Source of the DNA: Petrosia ficiformis
Lineage: Eukaryota; Porifera; Demospongiae; Haplosclerida; Petrosiidae
Length of the DNA: 64,000 nt
Reading direction: 5' to 3'
NCBI GenBank assembly: GCA_947044365.1
Contig: OX345636.1
Coordinates: 48,586,896 to 48,650,895 of the forward strand
Both the position numbers and the translations under genes were made by a program. The notes under the pieces were generated by a model. The model saw only the letters and a program-made list of their open reading frames with translations, did no database searches and had not been told where the DNA came from. This document shows positions 26,801 through 42,200 of this stretch, in pieces. Each line of letters begins with the position of its first letter. Within the stretch, counting starts at the first letter, position 1.

Positions 26801-29800
26801 AACTTGATTTCGGGTTGGACTAATAATGATATATAATATCATAAATTATAAAACAGAGAACTTTATATAATTATTATGGCCCGTAGGGCCATCCTTTATG
26901 ATTGCTTTCCCATGGGTTCGATGTATGTTTATATACTCTTGTGTCACTTGCACGAGTATGCGTTGTATACGTAGTTAAGGAAGTTACGTCATTCCCGGGG
27001 ACTTGGTCAATCAATAGGCGTGGCGCGTAAAAGAACCCGCGCTCAAGCTCTACAAACCAGCAAAAAGAAAGCTGTATATCTTACGTAGAAACTGGAACTA
27101 ATAGCTGGCTATTCTACCTGAAATATATTCCTAAAGTTCTACAAGGTCCTTTAAATAATCAGAATAATAACTATAATAGGCTGTTGTGTTTCAGGCATGA
27201 TAAAGTCAGCCATGATTACTGAATGCTGTACACCACAAAGCAGTCATAGGGATACGTCTATAGATCTTGTTACAGTGATTGAATAAGTCACTCACATTTA
27301 GAAATAATAATTTTGCTTAAATTAATGCTTATACTTTGAAACTCTTGCTAAATGTGCAGTTTATCACATGTACACTAAGGCCCCTATAGTTAGTTCCATT
27401 CCCACCTTCCTGTAGAAAATGGCTAAATAGTGGTCCAGTTTAAGGTACATTGTAATTAAACATTTAAACAAAATTATTATTTCCAATTGAGTGCATTTGC
27501 TTATCAAATGTCACAATATGTGATATACTAATTGCATTAGGAGTTTAGTACAATGTATGTGAAGAGAAACTACAAACCAATGTCCAACTGATGCTTTCTG
27601 GATAGAGTAATTGTTTTGTTATCATATCAATGCTTTTTGAAAAGCTCATATGACACACCATTGACTAAAAGAGATTTTATACATGACATTGTACAGTTTC
27701 AGTGTACAATATTTGATGCGAGTTTTGGCTGGCCATGATAGCCAACCAAAGTGAAATTTGATTGGCCATTTTTTAAATTGCTTGGACATGTGACTACTTG
27801 TACAATATGCATACATGTATATACGTATATGTTACAAATTATTAGTGACATTTCATTAATCATAATTTCTAAATTTTACAAAATGATACTAATCACGACA
27901 TTTTTCTAATTTTTATAAAAATTGACCGGTTAAAATGACCGACCATGTGCACATTTGAACGGTCATTCTTATTATTCACTCGGAAAATGGCCAATGGCCG
28001 ACTGTAATATTGTACACTGCAGTTTGTTGGTAAAGCCAGATAGCATATACAATTAAGATGATAATACTACAGTATTGACCTTTGTTTTTATATAGGATTA
28101 AGGTGTTTTTCTAATTGCACACACACTAACCAATTTACTCATGCTTCAAAATCTATCAAAGGCAGGATGATTAACCGATATTGAAAATTGTTCTGGTTAT
28201 CGAAGACTGTAATATCAATTACGATAATTATTCCAGAAGACATACATGTACTTTTCAAGTATGCAACAACAAATAATGATCATGAAATGGGAGGAGTTTC
28301 CTGCATTAATTAACTTAATTAGCCTAATTTGTTCCACTGATTTTAATCGATTATCATTCGATTTAAAGTTAGTAATAATCAATTTCAGAACCTCAACCGA
28401 TTCCCAGCCCTAGTATATACACATGTACGTAATCTTTAAATTTGGGAATATAAAATCTATACTACAGTTGGGTGATCCTTTAGGTTTTAATCTTTTGACA
28501 AGCTCCTGTTTCAGTACTCAATACTGAATAATGATAAATACTACATGTATGATGTTTAAGGCATCAATATTGTCATGCTAAAACATCAAAGTATCAAAGT
28601 ATCGCAATCAAGTCAGTACTTTTGTTCAATTTGTGAGGCAATACTCAACACTAGCTATTCTGCTGATATATACACGGGCCGTTTGGCCATCCTTATGATT
28701 GCTTTCCCACGGGTTCGATGTATGGTTATATATATATCATTATACATGTATATATTTACACATATTCTTGTGTCATTTCTGCGAGTATGCTTTGTATACG
28801 TAGTTAAGGAAGTTGAGTCATCCCGGGGAGCTCAGTCAATTAATGGAAGATGTGCATAATAGAATGCGCGCTCAATCTCTACAGAACAGCAGGAAGAAAG
28901 CTGCTTAAGCAGTTGTAGCTTTACGTAGAAACTGGAACTAATACCTCTTCTAGGTGCAATATATTTTCCTGAAGTTCTACAAGAATCTCCAAAAGAAGAG
29001 TACACTGTAAAAATGAATAGGTAATTTTAACCTTCATTTGGTTACATGAATTTCAATTCCTCCAGAGACTATTTATTTAAATCAATGCTACTTTCTTGTT
29101 TAGCTAGATAATGTTTACAAGTAGTATTTATGTCTTTTGATTTGGATCTATATTGATTGACTAGTATATAACGTATACATGCCATAATTACATTACTTAC
29201 TAAGTACAAATTCATGTACATGTACGTAATTAATTACTTTGGAATGAGCTAGTAACATCTGTAATGTTGTAATTGGGATACTAATATTACAGCACAAGTT
29301 GTACCTCTACAATACTATGCTACATATATATATATATATATATATATATCCCGATACGGCGAAACATCAAAGTAAACCACAGGGATATATATAAGATATA
29401 GCACCCTGTGGTCAGATATAGCACTGCGGTCAGCAGATATAGCACTGCGGTCAGATATAGCACCTGCCGTCGAAACAGACTACAAGAAAACAACGCTTAC
29501 CTTCACCTAAGTGTCGACAAAAAGGTAGGAGAAGCATCAGACATCAACAAAGGTTTTGTCTTTTGTGATATATATTGTTATATCACAGCCACTTGTGCTA
29601 TATCAGATTTATAAAAATCTCGCCCTCGGGCTCAGTTTTTATAAATCTGATATAGCACTCGTGCTGTGATATAACCTATACATATATATATAATTATATA
29701 TATATATTAGGGCTGGGAATCGGCTGAGATTCTGAAATCAATTATCACTAACTTCAAGTCGATTGATAATCGATTAAAATCAGCGGAAGTAATTAGGCCA

Positions 29801-32800
29801 ATTAAGGCAATTAATACAGGAAACTCCTCCCATTTGATGATCAAAAAAACTTTCTATCACTTCCATATTGTACATTATTTGCCATCACATGCTTGAAAAG
29901 TATGTCTTATGGAATAATTAGAACAATTGATATCACAGACTTATAATCGATAATCAAAAGAATTTTCAATATCGATTGATTAATCGATTAATTGATTAAT
30001 CGTCCCAGCCCTAATATATATATATAGCTACATGTACATTGTATTAATTAACAAAAGCAATATTATGTATATGTACTTTAAACATGTAAATCCCATAATA
30101 ATTACATACATGTGCTGAGTTTTTAAATATCTGCGGAGTACATCACATGTTTTCTATTATAAGTACAAATTCATGTGCATATTTATTATTTAAATTAATT
30201 AATTACCCTTGAATGAGCTAGTAACATCTATTGTTTTCACAGATAATACACCACAGATTGTACCAAAATACTATGCTATGTACATGCCTTGTTATGAGAA
30301 TATAGTTCAAGATCAAATGAATTGTGCATGACTTTTAAATATTAGCTAGCAGGAAAAATAAACCAGCTTAGAGGAAAATATAATTGCATCGAAACTCAAT
30401 TGAAGGTTAAAATAACGTATTACTTTTGTAGATAATCAAAATAATAATTATAATATTATGTTGTGATTTAGATTCAGCCATGATTAATGAATGTTGGACA
30501 CCACAAAGCAATCATAGGGATACTTTGTTATGCATGAAAAGTTGAAAACAATTAGTAATTCTACTTTCTGTATAACACATTACATTGAATGTATGTATAC
30601 TGTGCACAAAATGGCAGAATAGTAAGTATTTAATACTGTATTTACACTAGTACATTGACCAGTTATAGAAAAAACTGGTTAACTGAGTGGTTTCATGAAA
30701 AAAAAATTAGATTATCAGTTTGAATAACTGGTTAATTAAATGGGTGTGTACTCATAATTAATATAGCCACATGAACAACTTCTCATGTGGTGGTTGCTCT
30801 TCTGCATCCATTTAGATGTATTTTTGCTTAAAAGATAATTATGCATATTTATTCAGACTAAATGTGTATAAAAGTGACATTGCCTTGTGAATTGAATGAA
30901 TAAGGAATGACAACATTTATGTAGTATACAATTAATATTTATATGCAGTTCATATTTAAATATAATTATAATTTATATATAATAAGACCATCTGAGACAA
31001 TTTTTATTACTAGTAATTTACAATAGATGGTTTGATCAATAAATACATGTACATGTATACATAACATAACATATACATGTATATGTAGTTAGACACTTAC
31101 AAGGTGTTTGTTTTTCCATTCCATTCCTCATATGAGGAGGTTTATAAGGAGGAGCTCCTTGTACTAGAGCTTCGGCAACAAATGAATCCAGAAATGATAG
31201 AGAGGAGTCAACCTAGTGGAATAAATAACAAAAACAAATGAGAGTGAAATGCATTGTCATGATAAGTATGTTCAGACATACTGATCATGACAATGCACTG
31301 ATTCCTGTAGAGTCGTCAGACATAATCATGGGTATTCTAACAGTAATTATTACATGAACATTCCAAACCCTATCAGGATTAATCATGAGTGTTGATTTAG
31401 AATCAGTTTCTATTAGTAATAATTATAACGATAGTATAATTATTAGTAAAATAATATCCATCCATGCACAGAAAATCACTGACTTTTATAATTACATGTA
31501 TTAGGAATTTTGACAACATAATTATGTTTAGAGCAGAGGTCATCCATTCATTCCAGTGGCTACCATAGTGTAGTAGATACTGTTTGGTAAATTCTTATGA
31601 TAGTACATACATGTAGCTACACAAGTAAATAATAGTCTTGCCAGGCCAGCCCCTCACATGCTATGCGGGAAGAGGGTCTGGTCAAACTCGCATGTTGCAT
31701 TCGTGTTTAACACACCACAGTTTTTGTGGTGTGTTAACCACAGGCTAAGTGTATAAAGTATGTCAACACCTCAGTTTTAATTAATTCTTAACTTAAGAAA
31801 CCCGCTCCAGCTGCCGACTGCAACACGAATGCAACAGGTGTTGACATACTTTATACACTTAGCCTGTGGTTAACACGCCACAAAAACTGTATAAACAAAA
31901 GATATAAAGATTATAAACACAAGCATATGATGACAAACCTGGTTCAGAATGAAGAGAAGCTAAATGTCAAGTAATAACTAATACAATATAATTATAGTTA
32001 CTTTCTTTTTATTATATGGTCCCATCCCTACAATTGCTTTCCTACGGGTTCTAACTATATATATATATAAATGTTTGCAACTATGCTTTGTTTATGTAGT
32101 TAAGGAAATTGTGTCATTCCAGGGGGGGGGAGGGCTTGATCAATTAATGGGTGTGGCACGTAAAAGACTATGTGCTCGAGCTACAGACCAGCAGGAAGAA
32201 TGTAAAACTGCAACTAATACTAATAACTGTTGTATATAACAGAGAAACAGTATAAAGATTATGCAAGAATCTTTAACAAGTAAGTATAATAAGTTGCTGA
32301 GTTTCAGACATGAAAAACTTGAAGGAGTACTTCAGTTTCATCAAAATTCTGTATATTTGGACTGCCGTTACACTTACTTCTTCAGGCCCCTGGTTTTGAG
32401 TACACAGAGAGGTAGAGACACTAGTGCCATCAGTAATGTTTGAAATATATTTTTAGCATGTACTACGTTAGTCGCTAAAAGTGCTAAATTTAGTACACGC
32501 AATTAAAAGTAATCCCGAAATTTGAAAATATATCAGTTAAAAATTCACCAACAAAAGTTTTTTTGCAAATAGTTTGTTTTTCAAACTAAGTACAGTACCT
32601 GACATTATTAAATTTACATACTATCATTGTACTTGTCATACTATCTAAACTTAATAAAGTCAGGTACTGTATTTTCAATCAATTAGCTGCAGCCTGTACT
32701 TAGATACATGTACATGTAAATTCTATTAAATGTTTATCTATGTAAAATAACAACTGAACAGGTTAATATAATTATACTAGGAGGTAAATGGTGTTTACAG

Positions 32801-33178
32801 TATGCTACTCCAATCAGAAACCCGAGGCTATGATTAATACAAGATTACCGATAAACTTTCTGATATTATTTACTTTCAGGCTGAATAAAATGGTTCTAGT
32901 TTGTGCTTGTGTGCCATTTTTTTAACTTCAGCTTCCAAATACAATACATTGAACCTTTGTCCAAGCCCTAATGTAAATCCTACGTAACTACTTCAGGTTT
33001 GCGATCCCCTTCATCTTCAGTTCCAATATCATAATATATATAATTATTCATGTATTTACATGTATCATGTTTTATATTCATACATGTACCTCTAAATCTT
33101 CACAAGAAGAATCCAAGGGAAGAACATTTTGCATCAGTTGGAGTGATTCAGATAATTCCAGCAATTCACTACACCGCT

Positions 33179-33246
<68 letters not shown>

Positions 33247-36200
33247 TATATGTATTATTATACATACGAGCTGCGGTCATGTTGTTTCCTGAAAAGAGAG
33301 TGTCTGTTTTTCTGTGGACTTCAATGCTAATATAACACCGTTAGGAGGGTTTCTCCTAATCAACTTTCCTCTATATCACATTAGCTATTACCCAAGCCTT
33401 GGGTAATGAGGAATGACACCTCCTAGCTTAAAGGGTCCACTTTGGAAATTGTGGTCTTTCCGGTCGATTCGTGGGACTCACCACTCTGCGGATTCTGACG
33501 GCACTTTAGGTTAGGGGGTTATAATAGAACTTCGGTTCCCCACAACTGTTAGGACTACGGTCTTATATACACACTCGTCTGTATATATGTTGTGGTTAGT
33601 CATTCCCATCAAATAGTTCCAGTTTGATGGGCACTCTTTTTTTTAAGGAGGCAGCATGGCTTAGTGGTTGGAGCTTGGGCCTCCTGATCTAAAGGTCAGT
33701 GGTTCGAGTCCAGCTGCGGTCATGTTGTTTCCTGAAAAGAGAGTGTCTGTTTTTCTGTGGACTTCAATGCTAATATAACACCGTTAGGAGGGTTTCTCCT
33801 AATCAACTTTCCTCTATATCACAAGAAAGTAAAACTATAAAACAAAAATTGAATAGTAACTATGCTTGTGGAAGATTCATCAAAGTAACAGAATTTATAT
33901 ACATATATGCACACAAGTGCTATTCAACATGCATTATTCTCACATTGGAGATGTCTTCCGGGTAACGGTACTCAAAGAACGTCTCCATAATTGCACAAAA
34001 CCTGCATCACACCACTGTTTCTTACAGCTTTTCTTCTTTGATAATGACTCGGTTTTATCAAGCTATGAGAAGCTGGTACCTCTTGTGAAAGATAATAGTA
34101 AATTAAAAGCTGAAATTGCAAAAATTAAGGAAGTAATGTCTTCGCAATGTCAAGATCCCATTTGTAACTGGGATGAAAATGAATGGACACAATGACTAGT
34201 TCATGGAATCAGTGTGATGTTTCCTAACGTGGAAGCTGTGTACTCTGCTGAAAGCTTTTCTCTATCTTATTATAAAACATACTCTCCATTTGCAAGCTCA
34301 ATGTGCACCATTTTACCTATTCAGAGATGCCCCAGATATTATAATACACAAAAAAAATGCTATTGTAAATTCTGCCAGCCCTGGCTCAAGTGACAGCCCT
34401 GGAACATCAGATTGTGACAGCAGTAATGAAATGGCTGTCGAAAATACTAATCAACGTCCACCATTAAAAACTGATTTCGGAAGACCTGAACCTGAGAAAT
34501 TAGGGGAATTGCTCGCTGGTCTATACATCCTCCTTGTTAGCAAAGTTCTAAAAAGAATCATGAAAGAAAAGAAAGTAACAAACCGTATGAAGTAAAAGGA
34601 ATTCTCATTGACAAGATGTGTGGAGCAGTGCGATGCAGTCTTAGTGTGAACATTCGAGATGGAATTAATAAATTGCATTACCATGTGACAGACTATAATC
34701 GAGGACTGTTAGATTCAGATGTATTGTGCTATCATTTACAGTACATCAACTTCTGTTGAAGATGGTGATGAGGCCTTTTCGTTTAAACTTTCTTTCTCCA
34801 CTTTACTTTTACTTAATTCACACAAACTATTAAACTGCAAGAAACTCACAATGAACCTAAATGAAACTGTTTCATGTGACCAAAACAATTGTTGCTATGG
34901 ACGCATGTTACCACAGCGTAGCAACGAAATAACAATGATGGTGCCTTATGGCACCACAACGATTGACTGCATATCGTAGAACAATCTGTTTTGTACAATG
35001 AAAAGTTAACTTTTTGAGATGTACTGTATATATAGAACTACATTGTATATGTCATTAGTATTACTGCTAGTTGTGCAATACATGAACCACCATATTGAAA
35101 TGAGTGATCACATTACAATAATCAAAATTAATGCTGATAAAAATTAAGAATTCACTTTAATAATTATTACACAAAGATGCAATTGAGGATAGGTCGTAAG
35201 TACAAGCCCCTGTTTAAGAGACTCTGCTGCCGTGATGCGATAGCCGGGAGTTACTCCATGTGGGCCTCCCGGAATCGATTACATGCCCAGTTGGGAAGGG
35301 CGAATCAACGCCATTAGATCAAGCTCTCTCGAGCGCCTTCAAACTCTGGAGTGATCAACCTTACTCATGGTTGAAACACTCCACACAAACCGTAGAACCT
35401 TTTGTGTTCTACGAGGCCCCCATCCTCGCGGGTGATCTCCGGCTCCGGCTCCCAACGGGTCTTGCGGACTTGTCTGCAGACCTGACGGATGAAGGTATAT
35501 ATCTGTTTTGTACAATGAAAAGTTAACTTTTTGAGATGTACTGTATATATAGAACTACATTGTATATGTCATTAGTATTACTGCTAGTTGTGCAATACAT
35601 GAACCACCATATTGAAATGAGTGATCACATTACAATAATCAAAATTAATGCTGATAAAAATGAAGAATTCACTTTAATAATTATTACACAAAATGATGTT
35701 ACAGCAGATGGATGAGATTAGAAAGAGATTCCGAGTGCTTGTGCATCATTCTATGGTTGGGCAATAATTCAATATATCGCATACACTGCAATATTATATT
35801 ACATTGTAATAACCATATTGCATGGCTTGGGTCTGCCAATATTATTGCATTGGCAAAATTGTCACACCTTTATAGGTAGAGAGTAAGGTATTGTAATCAT
35901 AATATTATTGTGTGTCTGTCTGTGTATGAGCAAAACATCTCGATAACTATAAACATTGCCACTTCGAATGTGCAATCAGCAGAATTCAGGAATACAAGAA
36001 TAGGCACTTCTAATGGGATTTTTTTAACTCATGGTTACCATTTCCTGATCTTCAGCAAGTGAATACATGTAAACACAATTCATCTTGTTTCAAAACCATA
36101 GTTGACAAAGAACAGCTTGTAATCAAAGTATTGTCTGCTACAACATCGAACACTGGCTTTAAGCATTCTGCCATTTCGGTCACTTTCCAGCTCCTTTTAA

Positions 36201-39200
36201 ATCATTTTACAGGCATGCACATGACTCAAATATATTAAGCACTGAAACGTCTGCAACAGATTCTCGGTGATAGAGAATGAAGATTGGCTCTAGAGAAATC
36301 AAGTTTGAATAGCAAAGAAAAATGTACTACTGTGTAAAGGTCCAAAAAGTTATTATGATTTTGTAATGAGTTTGTTGTTTAGGATGGTAGGGGGGAGAGG
36401 GTGTTTAAGGTATAAACGGGTACCAAATTTAACGATTTGCTGTTAATAGACCATTTAACGGGTATTAAACTTAGCATTTTCATTTTATTAAATAGTATAA
36501 TAATAATGATTGCTGAGATGATAACGAGCGCTGTCGGGATGGGACCCTCGCCTACGTGGCAAAGTAATACAAAGAACTACAATATTTTTCAAAATATAAT
36601 AAAGTTTGTGTATGAAACAAACAACACTTTTGTTACATGGAATACACATAAATTTAAAAAACATTTATGGGCATTAAAACTGTTATAACTTTATGTCCTA
36701 AAATACAAAACAAGAATATCAATGAAAGAAATGTATAATTTGTATATATATATATCTTACATATTATTCTCTGTTTTCCTTCAAAAACCAATGAAGAAGT
36801 TCTCAAGTCTACCTCTAAAGTCTCCATGTGAAAACGTGCAAGAATGCACGTGCACATACCTGTAGGTGGAGCTAAGTAGCTTTTCTATCTTGCATCAATG
36901 GTGGTATAGTAGCAACCATTACCTCGATTGTTTTTGTTTTGAAGTGTTTTTTGGCTAGCGACAGCCATGAAACAGGATCACTTGTGTTTTGTGTGTCCGT
37001 ATTTACTCTTGTTATTGCCCTCGTTTCATCTTAAAGTCGTGAAACGGTAACTGTGAGTTATACAAATTGTCATAACTTTTGAACCAAAAGGTTTTAGAAC
37101 AATTCCTACTTTAATTTTTTTCCTTGTATGTATAATTTGAAGTCTACCAGTACCCCGTTTGAAATGTCAATGTTTTATTTGTGGCCGCACCCACAAACTT
37201 AACTTTGATCTAAGAAGTTTACACAATGCATGGCTGACATTGTAGTGACATTTCCATGTGGGCGTAGAGGCTATCATGTGTATAGAACCATCAGGAGTCC
37301 ACCCTTCTTAACGAAAGGTTGAATACTATACATGAATCCAGCAATAATTATGATCGTTATGCCATTGCCGCTACAAAAGACGTATCTGGTTATAGTTCCT
37401 CAGTGATCGATGAACACCTTCCAAAGGAAATATCACGAGTAACGTGGTATATCATGCAGTATGCAGCAACAGTAACGATGAGAGTATGTGATATAAACTG
37501 AGATCTGAGATCGCCTCTCATCCAAGGTGGACTCGAAATTCCTGTGGAAGTTACCGTTTGTAATGCCATTTAATGCGAAAAAAAGGCTGCATTAATAGAT
37601 TTGAATCACTACATGTACTTGCTAAGCAGTATAAAGAGCCAGTAAATGGAAGTACGAGGATGTTGCTGCCGCCACTATTTTGAAAGAATTGGATTCAGAC
37701 AGTAGTGATGAAGAACTATGATTTTTATTGTTCAGTTAATATTATTCATAACAATTAATTTTAACTGGTATTTAATTTAATGAATTACCTAAAACCGCAC
37801 AAATTCACTAAATTTAGTATCTGTTTACAAAAGTTACCTTAAGTTAACCCTTAGAGGACTGAGCCTGTTTTTCAAAATTCTTCCCATTTCCAACACTGGC
37901 GACTCATTACATATAATGTGGCCACCGTTCACTTTCTCTACCCCAAACTTGGCTCCTTTTCCGACATGGAGTACTACTTCCACCAACTTGCTTACCGGGA
38001 CTCGAAACTCCCCAAGCGCTTCGTAGGATCAAATCAAATGTAGTGCTCTCCCTCTTTTGACTGGAACTGGGGCTAACAAAATGACCCCACTGCATGTTAG
38101 CACCAGCTACACCCACGATTTCAGGTTTCACAGCAAGGAAAATGCCTCAGGGACCCACCAGAGCGCATGCGCGGTGTCAAAAATTGCTAATGTTTGCTAT
38201 TAAGGGTGTGGTTAACAAGCGAAACGGCAAGGAGTTTATTGCTACATTCTCTCAGAAGAATTCAGACCTAAACAAAGTGGATATTCTAGAAGGTTAAGGC
38301 TCTGTCCAGCTTCACCTGCAGTAACAGTTCTTCATTCCATGTGGAAATAGCAAAACGATTGTCTTGACAAAGATGGGCGTGACCGCTAAAGACGATCGAG
38401 TTGTATCAGATTCTCCTGCCTTCGTAGATGTTAGTAAGGCTTGAAGCTTGCTTTGAAGTTAGCATAAGGACTGTTGAGTATGTAGACAAATCCTCAAGTT
38501 CAGTTTTACAAATGTGAAGCTTCAGTTTTCTTGGTGAATACTTGACGGTCAAATTTTAAATCATTCTGTATACCATTTTTTACGATCTATCTGAATATTT
38601 AATTACCGTTTAAACTGACTTTTGATGAGGATTTAGCGTACTACGGAGCGTAGAAAGGTCGTACTACAAAACGAAACGTAAAGTTTTTATTGACATATAC
38701 TGTATTTGTGACATCAGTCCTCTAAGGGTTAACGGTAGTCAATGTATATAGAATATACGTACCTGTTGAACATCTGTATCAACTGATGTGAGATTTAAAG
38801 CCACTTGTGAATGAACATAGTCAGGAAGATATCCCAATTGAGCAACAAGACGAGTAATGGCATTAATAACACAGGAACGAGTCTGGGGATCTGGAAATAA
38901 AAAAATATATTACAGATACAGTACTGTATATGGCAATAAAAAACTGCCATACAATACAGTAACTACTCAGTAGTTTCATTCCCACACTACAGTAGTTCAA
39001 TCGTATTTAATTTGATGGTAATTGGTGTACTTGTGAATTGAACACAACAGTAGTGATAAAGTAATTACTATACTATATTAACAGTAGAACTAAAGTAATT
39101 ATTGTTACTGCATGGTGACGTTTTACTGACATACATGTATACTGTAGTGTGATATTCAACAAGAAAATAGATCAATGCACATGAATGTATTCCTATGAGT

Positions 39201-42200
39201 AAAATGATGAGTAAATAGCATCTGAACATGAATGAGTGTAGGGATGTGGTATACAATATTATGGAAATTTGCAGTACCTGACTTTATTAAGTATACGTAC
39301 TATGATGGGAGCTACACATTAATAATGTGATAGTCAACTGTACTTCTAAGTAGTACTATAGTACTACTTTGTACTGTAATCATAGTAATGTGTGGATCCC
39401 TTTACATTTATATAGTACTAACTTAGGTGTAATACTGCGTACTACATTTGAAGTACAGTATACTTCACTCACAAAGTACTCTATAGTCAATGAAGTACAG
39501 TGACGGTGTGTAAACTTGATATTGTCAGGTACTGTAGCTACATATTCACAAGGAATATCATACAAATGCACATGCACATATGGTGAAAAATGTATTTTTA
39601 TGTATAGGCATATGTTATAATCTCACAATAATGAGATTATTATGAAACATAAAGTGCCTTCATGAAAACAATAATTTAATTCGACATTAATCACCGACTA
39701 CATGTATGTGGAAAAAAACACATCAAGTGTGTCTAGAGAGCATTTGTTCCACGGGAGAAGGAAAATGGAAGAATCTAGAAAGATTTGCTGATGAATTTAA
39801 TCAACATATTTGAGGTGTCACAAGCTAAGTGAACCCACGAGTCTACAAAATAATATTATAGCTTCTTTGGAAAGGCAAGTGATCAATCAGTGTTTGCATG
39901 TCATGCATTCTCTGTCATCAAGAGAAAACACTGCCTACACAAAAGTTGCTTGCTTGCTGCTTCTGTCCCATTAAATCCGAGTAGAGACAGCAAGTAAAAG
40001 TAATAATCCAGTTTTGGAGGCTTTCTGTACAACCTTTGTTCCTGGCCTAAAACAAACATTACATACCTTCATATTCATTATTCATTAGTCCAGTAATTTT
40101 TTCTATGATATCTTCCATTTCAATGTCCTCTGCCACATAAGCATATTCTCCAACAACCTACAAATCACATGACCCTCACATGACATCATACATGTACATA
40201 TACATATATAATTGGTACACTACCGTATATAATTAACATATTACAGTGAAACTTCCTCGCTATGAAGTATTTCGTGATCAGCCACGTAACACGAAAAAAT
40301 TATTCTATTACAGACAATAATAAAGAAGACTCTCTATTTTAGCATGATTATGTTATATACACATATTTGTTTATTTGTACAGGTATTTAAAAGCGTGTGC
40401 ATAGCTTGTAATTAAAAGAGGCCATTTTTTCTGATGAATTACATTGTACAACGTACATACTGAATATGAAGACAAGTTTTAAAAACATAATTAAGATACC
40501 AGTCAGGGTTTCATTTTGGGCCATTCGCTCCCCCTTGCTATAGTTTTGCCCCACATTGGAATTTGCTCAGGAATATGCACACTTTGATAACCTTGTACTG
40601 TGTGTCGCCCCCTCAAAGTATTTAAAATTCATGTTTTGTCCCTCCTCAACAAATTTTTCAACTGAAACCCTGCCAGTATATCAGTTATATAATAGATATA
40701 CATAGTGTTATAACGTATCATACCCAACATATTATCTTGATTAGTATATCAGGTAGGTGTGGTTTGTCAAGTAACTCCAAATATGATAACACAGCATTGT
40801 TTCTAAGCTCCTTATCAATTTCATCATCTTCTGTACCTAAATAAAATAATAATTATATACATAATATAACAAGATAATATACTACCTTCTGCAATGAGTC
40901 TCATAAGATTATGAGATACCTCTCGTCTAACAAGATTTCCTCCGATCTCGAATATAGAATTCATTGTTTCAATAAACCATTGATTATCAGGAGAAAATGT
41001 GAATATAGAGTTAAGAAATTGAAAACTGATAAAGAATTCTTCTGTAGGTACATACATGTATATTTGTACATGTACATTATATACATGAACATGTATAATG
41101 CAAGTAGACATAAGTTCCAATATTTGGTACCTATTCATTGTACATATACTGTACAGTATAAGTGCAAAGCACCAACATGTACATATACATGTACATGTGT
41201 AAGTTTCCGACACCTATTAATTATACATATACTGCAAATGCAAAGCACCAACATATGTATATGTACATGTACATGTACAAGTTTCCGACACCTATTAATT
41301 ATACATATACTGCAAATGCAAAGCACCAACATATGTATATGTACATGTACATGTACAAGTTTCCGACACCTATTAATTATACATATACTGCAAATGCAAA
41401 GCACCAACATATGTATAAGTACATGTACATGTACAAGTTTCCGACACCTATTAATTATACATAATTATACTGCAAATGCAAAGCACCAACATATGTATAT
41501 GTACATGTACATGTACAAGTTTCCGACACCTATTAATTATACATAATTATACTGCAAATGCAAAGCACCAACATATGTATATGTACATGTACATGTACAA
41601 GTTTCCGACACCTATTAATTATACATATACTGCAAATGCAAAGCACCAACATATGTATATGTACATGTACATGTACAAGTTTCCGACACCTATTAATTAT
41701 ACATAATTATACTGCAAATGCAAAGCACCAACATATGTATATGTACATGTACATGTACAAGTTTCCGACACCTATTAATTATACATAATTATACTGCAAA
41801 TGCAAAGCACCAACATATGTATATGTACATGTACATGTACAAGTTTCCGACACCTATTAATTATACATAATTATACTGCAAATGCAAAGCACCAACATAT
41901 GTATATGTACATGTACATGTACAAGTTTCCGACACCTATTAATTATACATAATTATACTGCAAATGCAAAGCACCAACATGTACATGTTTAAGATAGTAT
42001 CTTTACTCATTTGTGTGATACTATGTATAGTCAAATTATTATTACTGTGGAATAATGACAAATTTATTTTTTGCAGTTGTGTATTATAAATATGTCTACA
42101 TCAATTATTATATCATGTGATATTGAAATCAATTGAGAGTAGAAAGGATATCTTTCAGCAAGTTGAGTCAGTTTAGCAACAAGATCTGCTTTAATAAATT

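Noticed and set aside
33643..33712. A functional tRNA gene
   Set aside because: A and B boxes exist but the anticodon and acceptor stems pair poorly, and it continues into a repeated body; called a SINE instead.
35260..35526. An 88-codon frame in the GC-rich insert
   Set aside because: No family resemblance, and it ends inside the right-hand direct repeat; probably incidental.
34984..35692. A terminal-repeat retrotransposon in miniature (LTR-insert-LTR)
   Set aside because: Flanks show no 4-6 bp target duplication, and I see no primer-binding site or polypurine tract. Kept as an unexplained repeat pair.
40911..41546. A 211-codon open frame on the plus strand (and long minus-strand frames)
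   Set aside because: It runs through the 78/82-bp minisatellite, and its length comes from repeat units without internal stops. No non-repeat domain.
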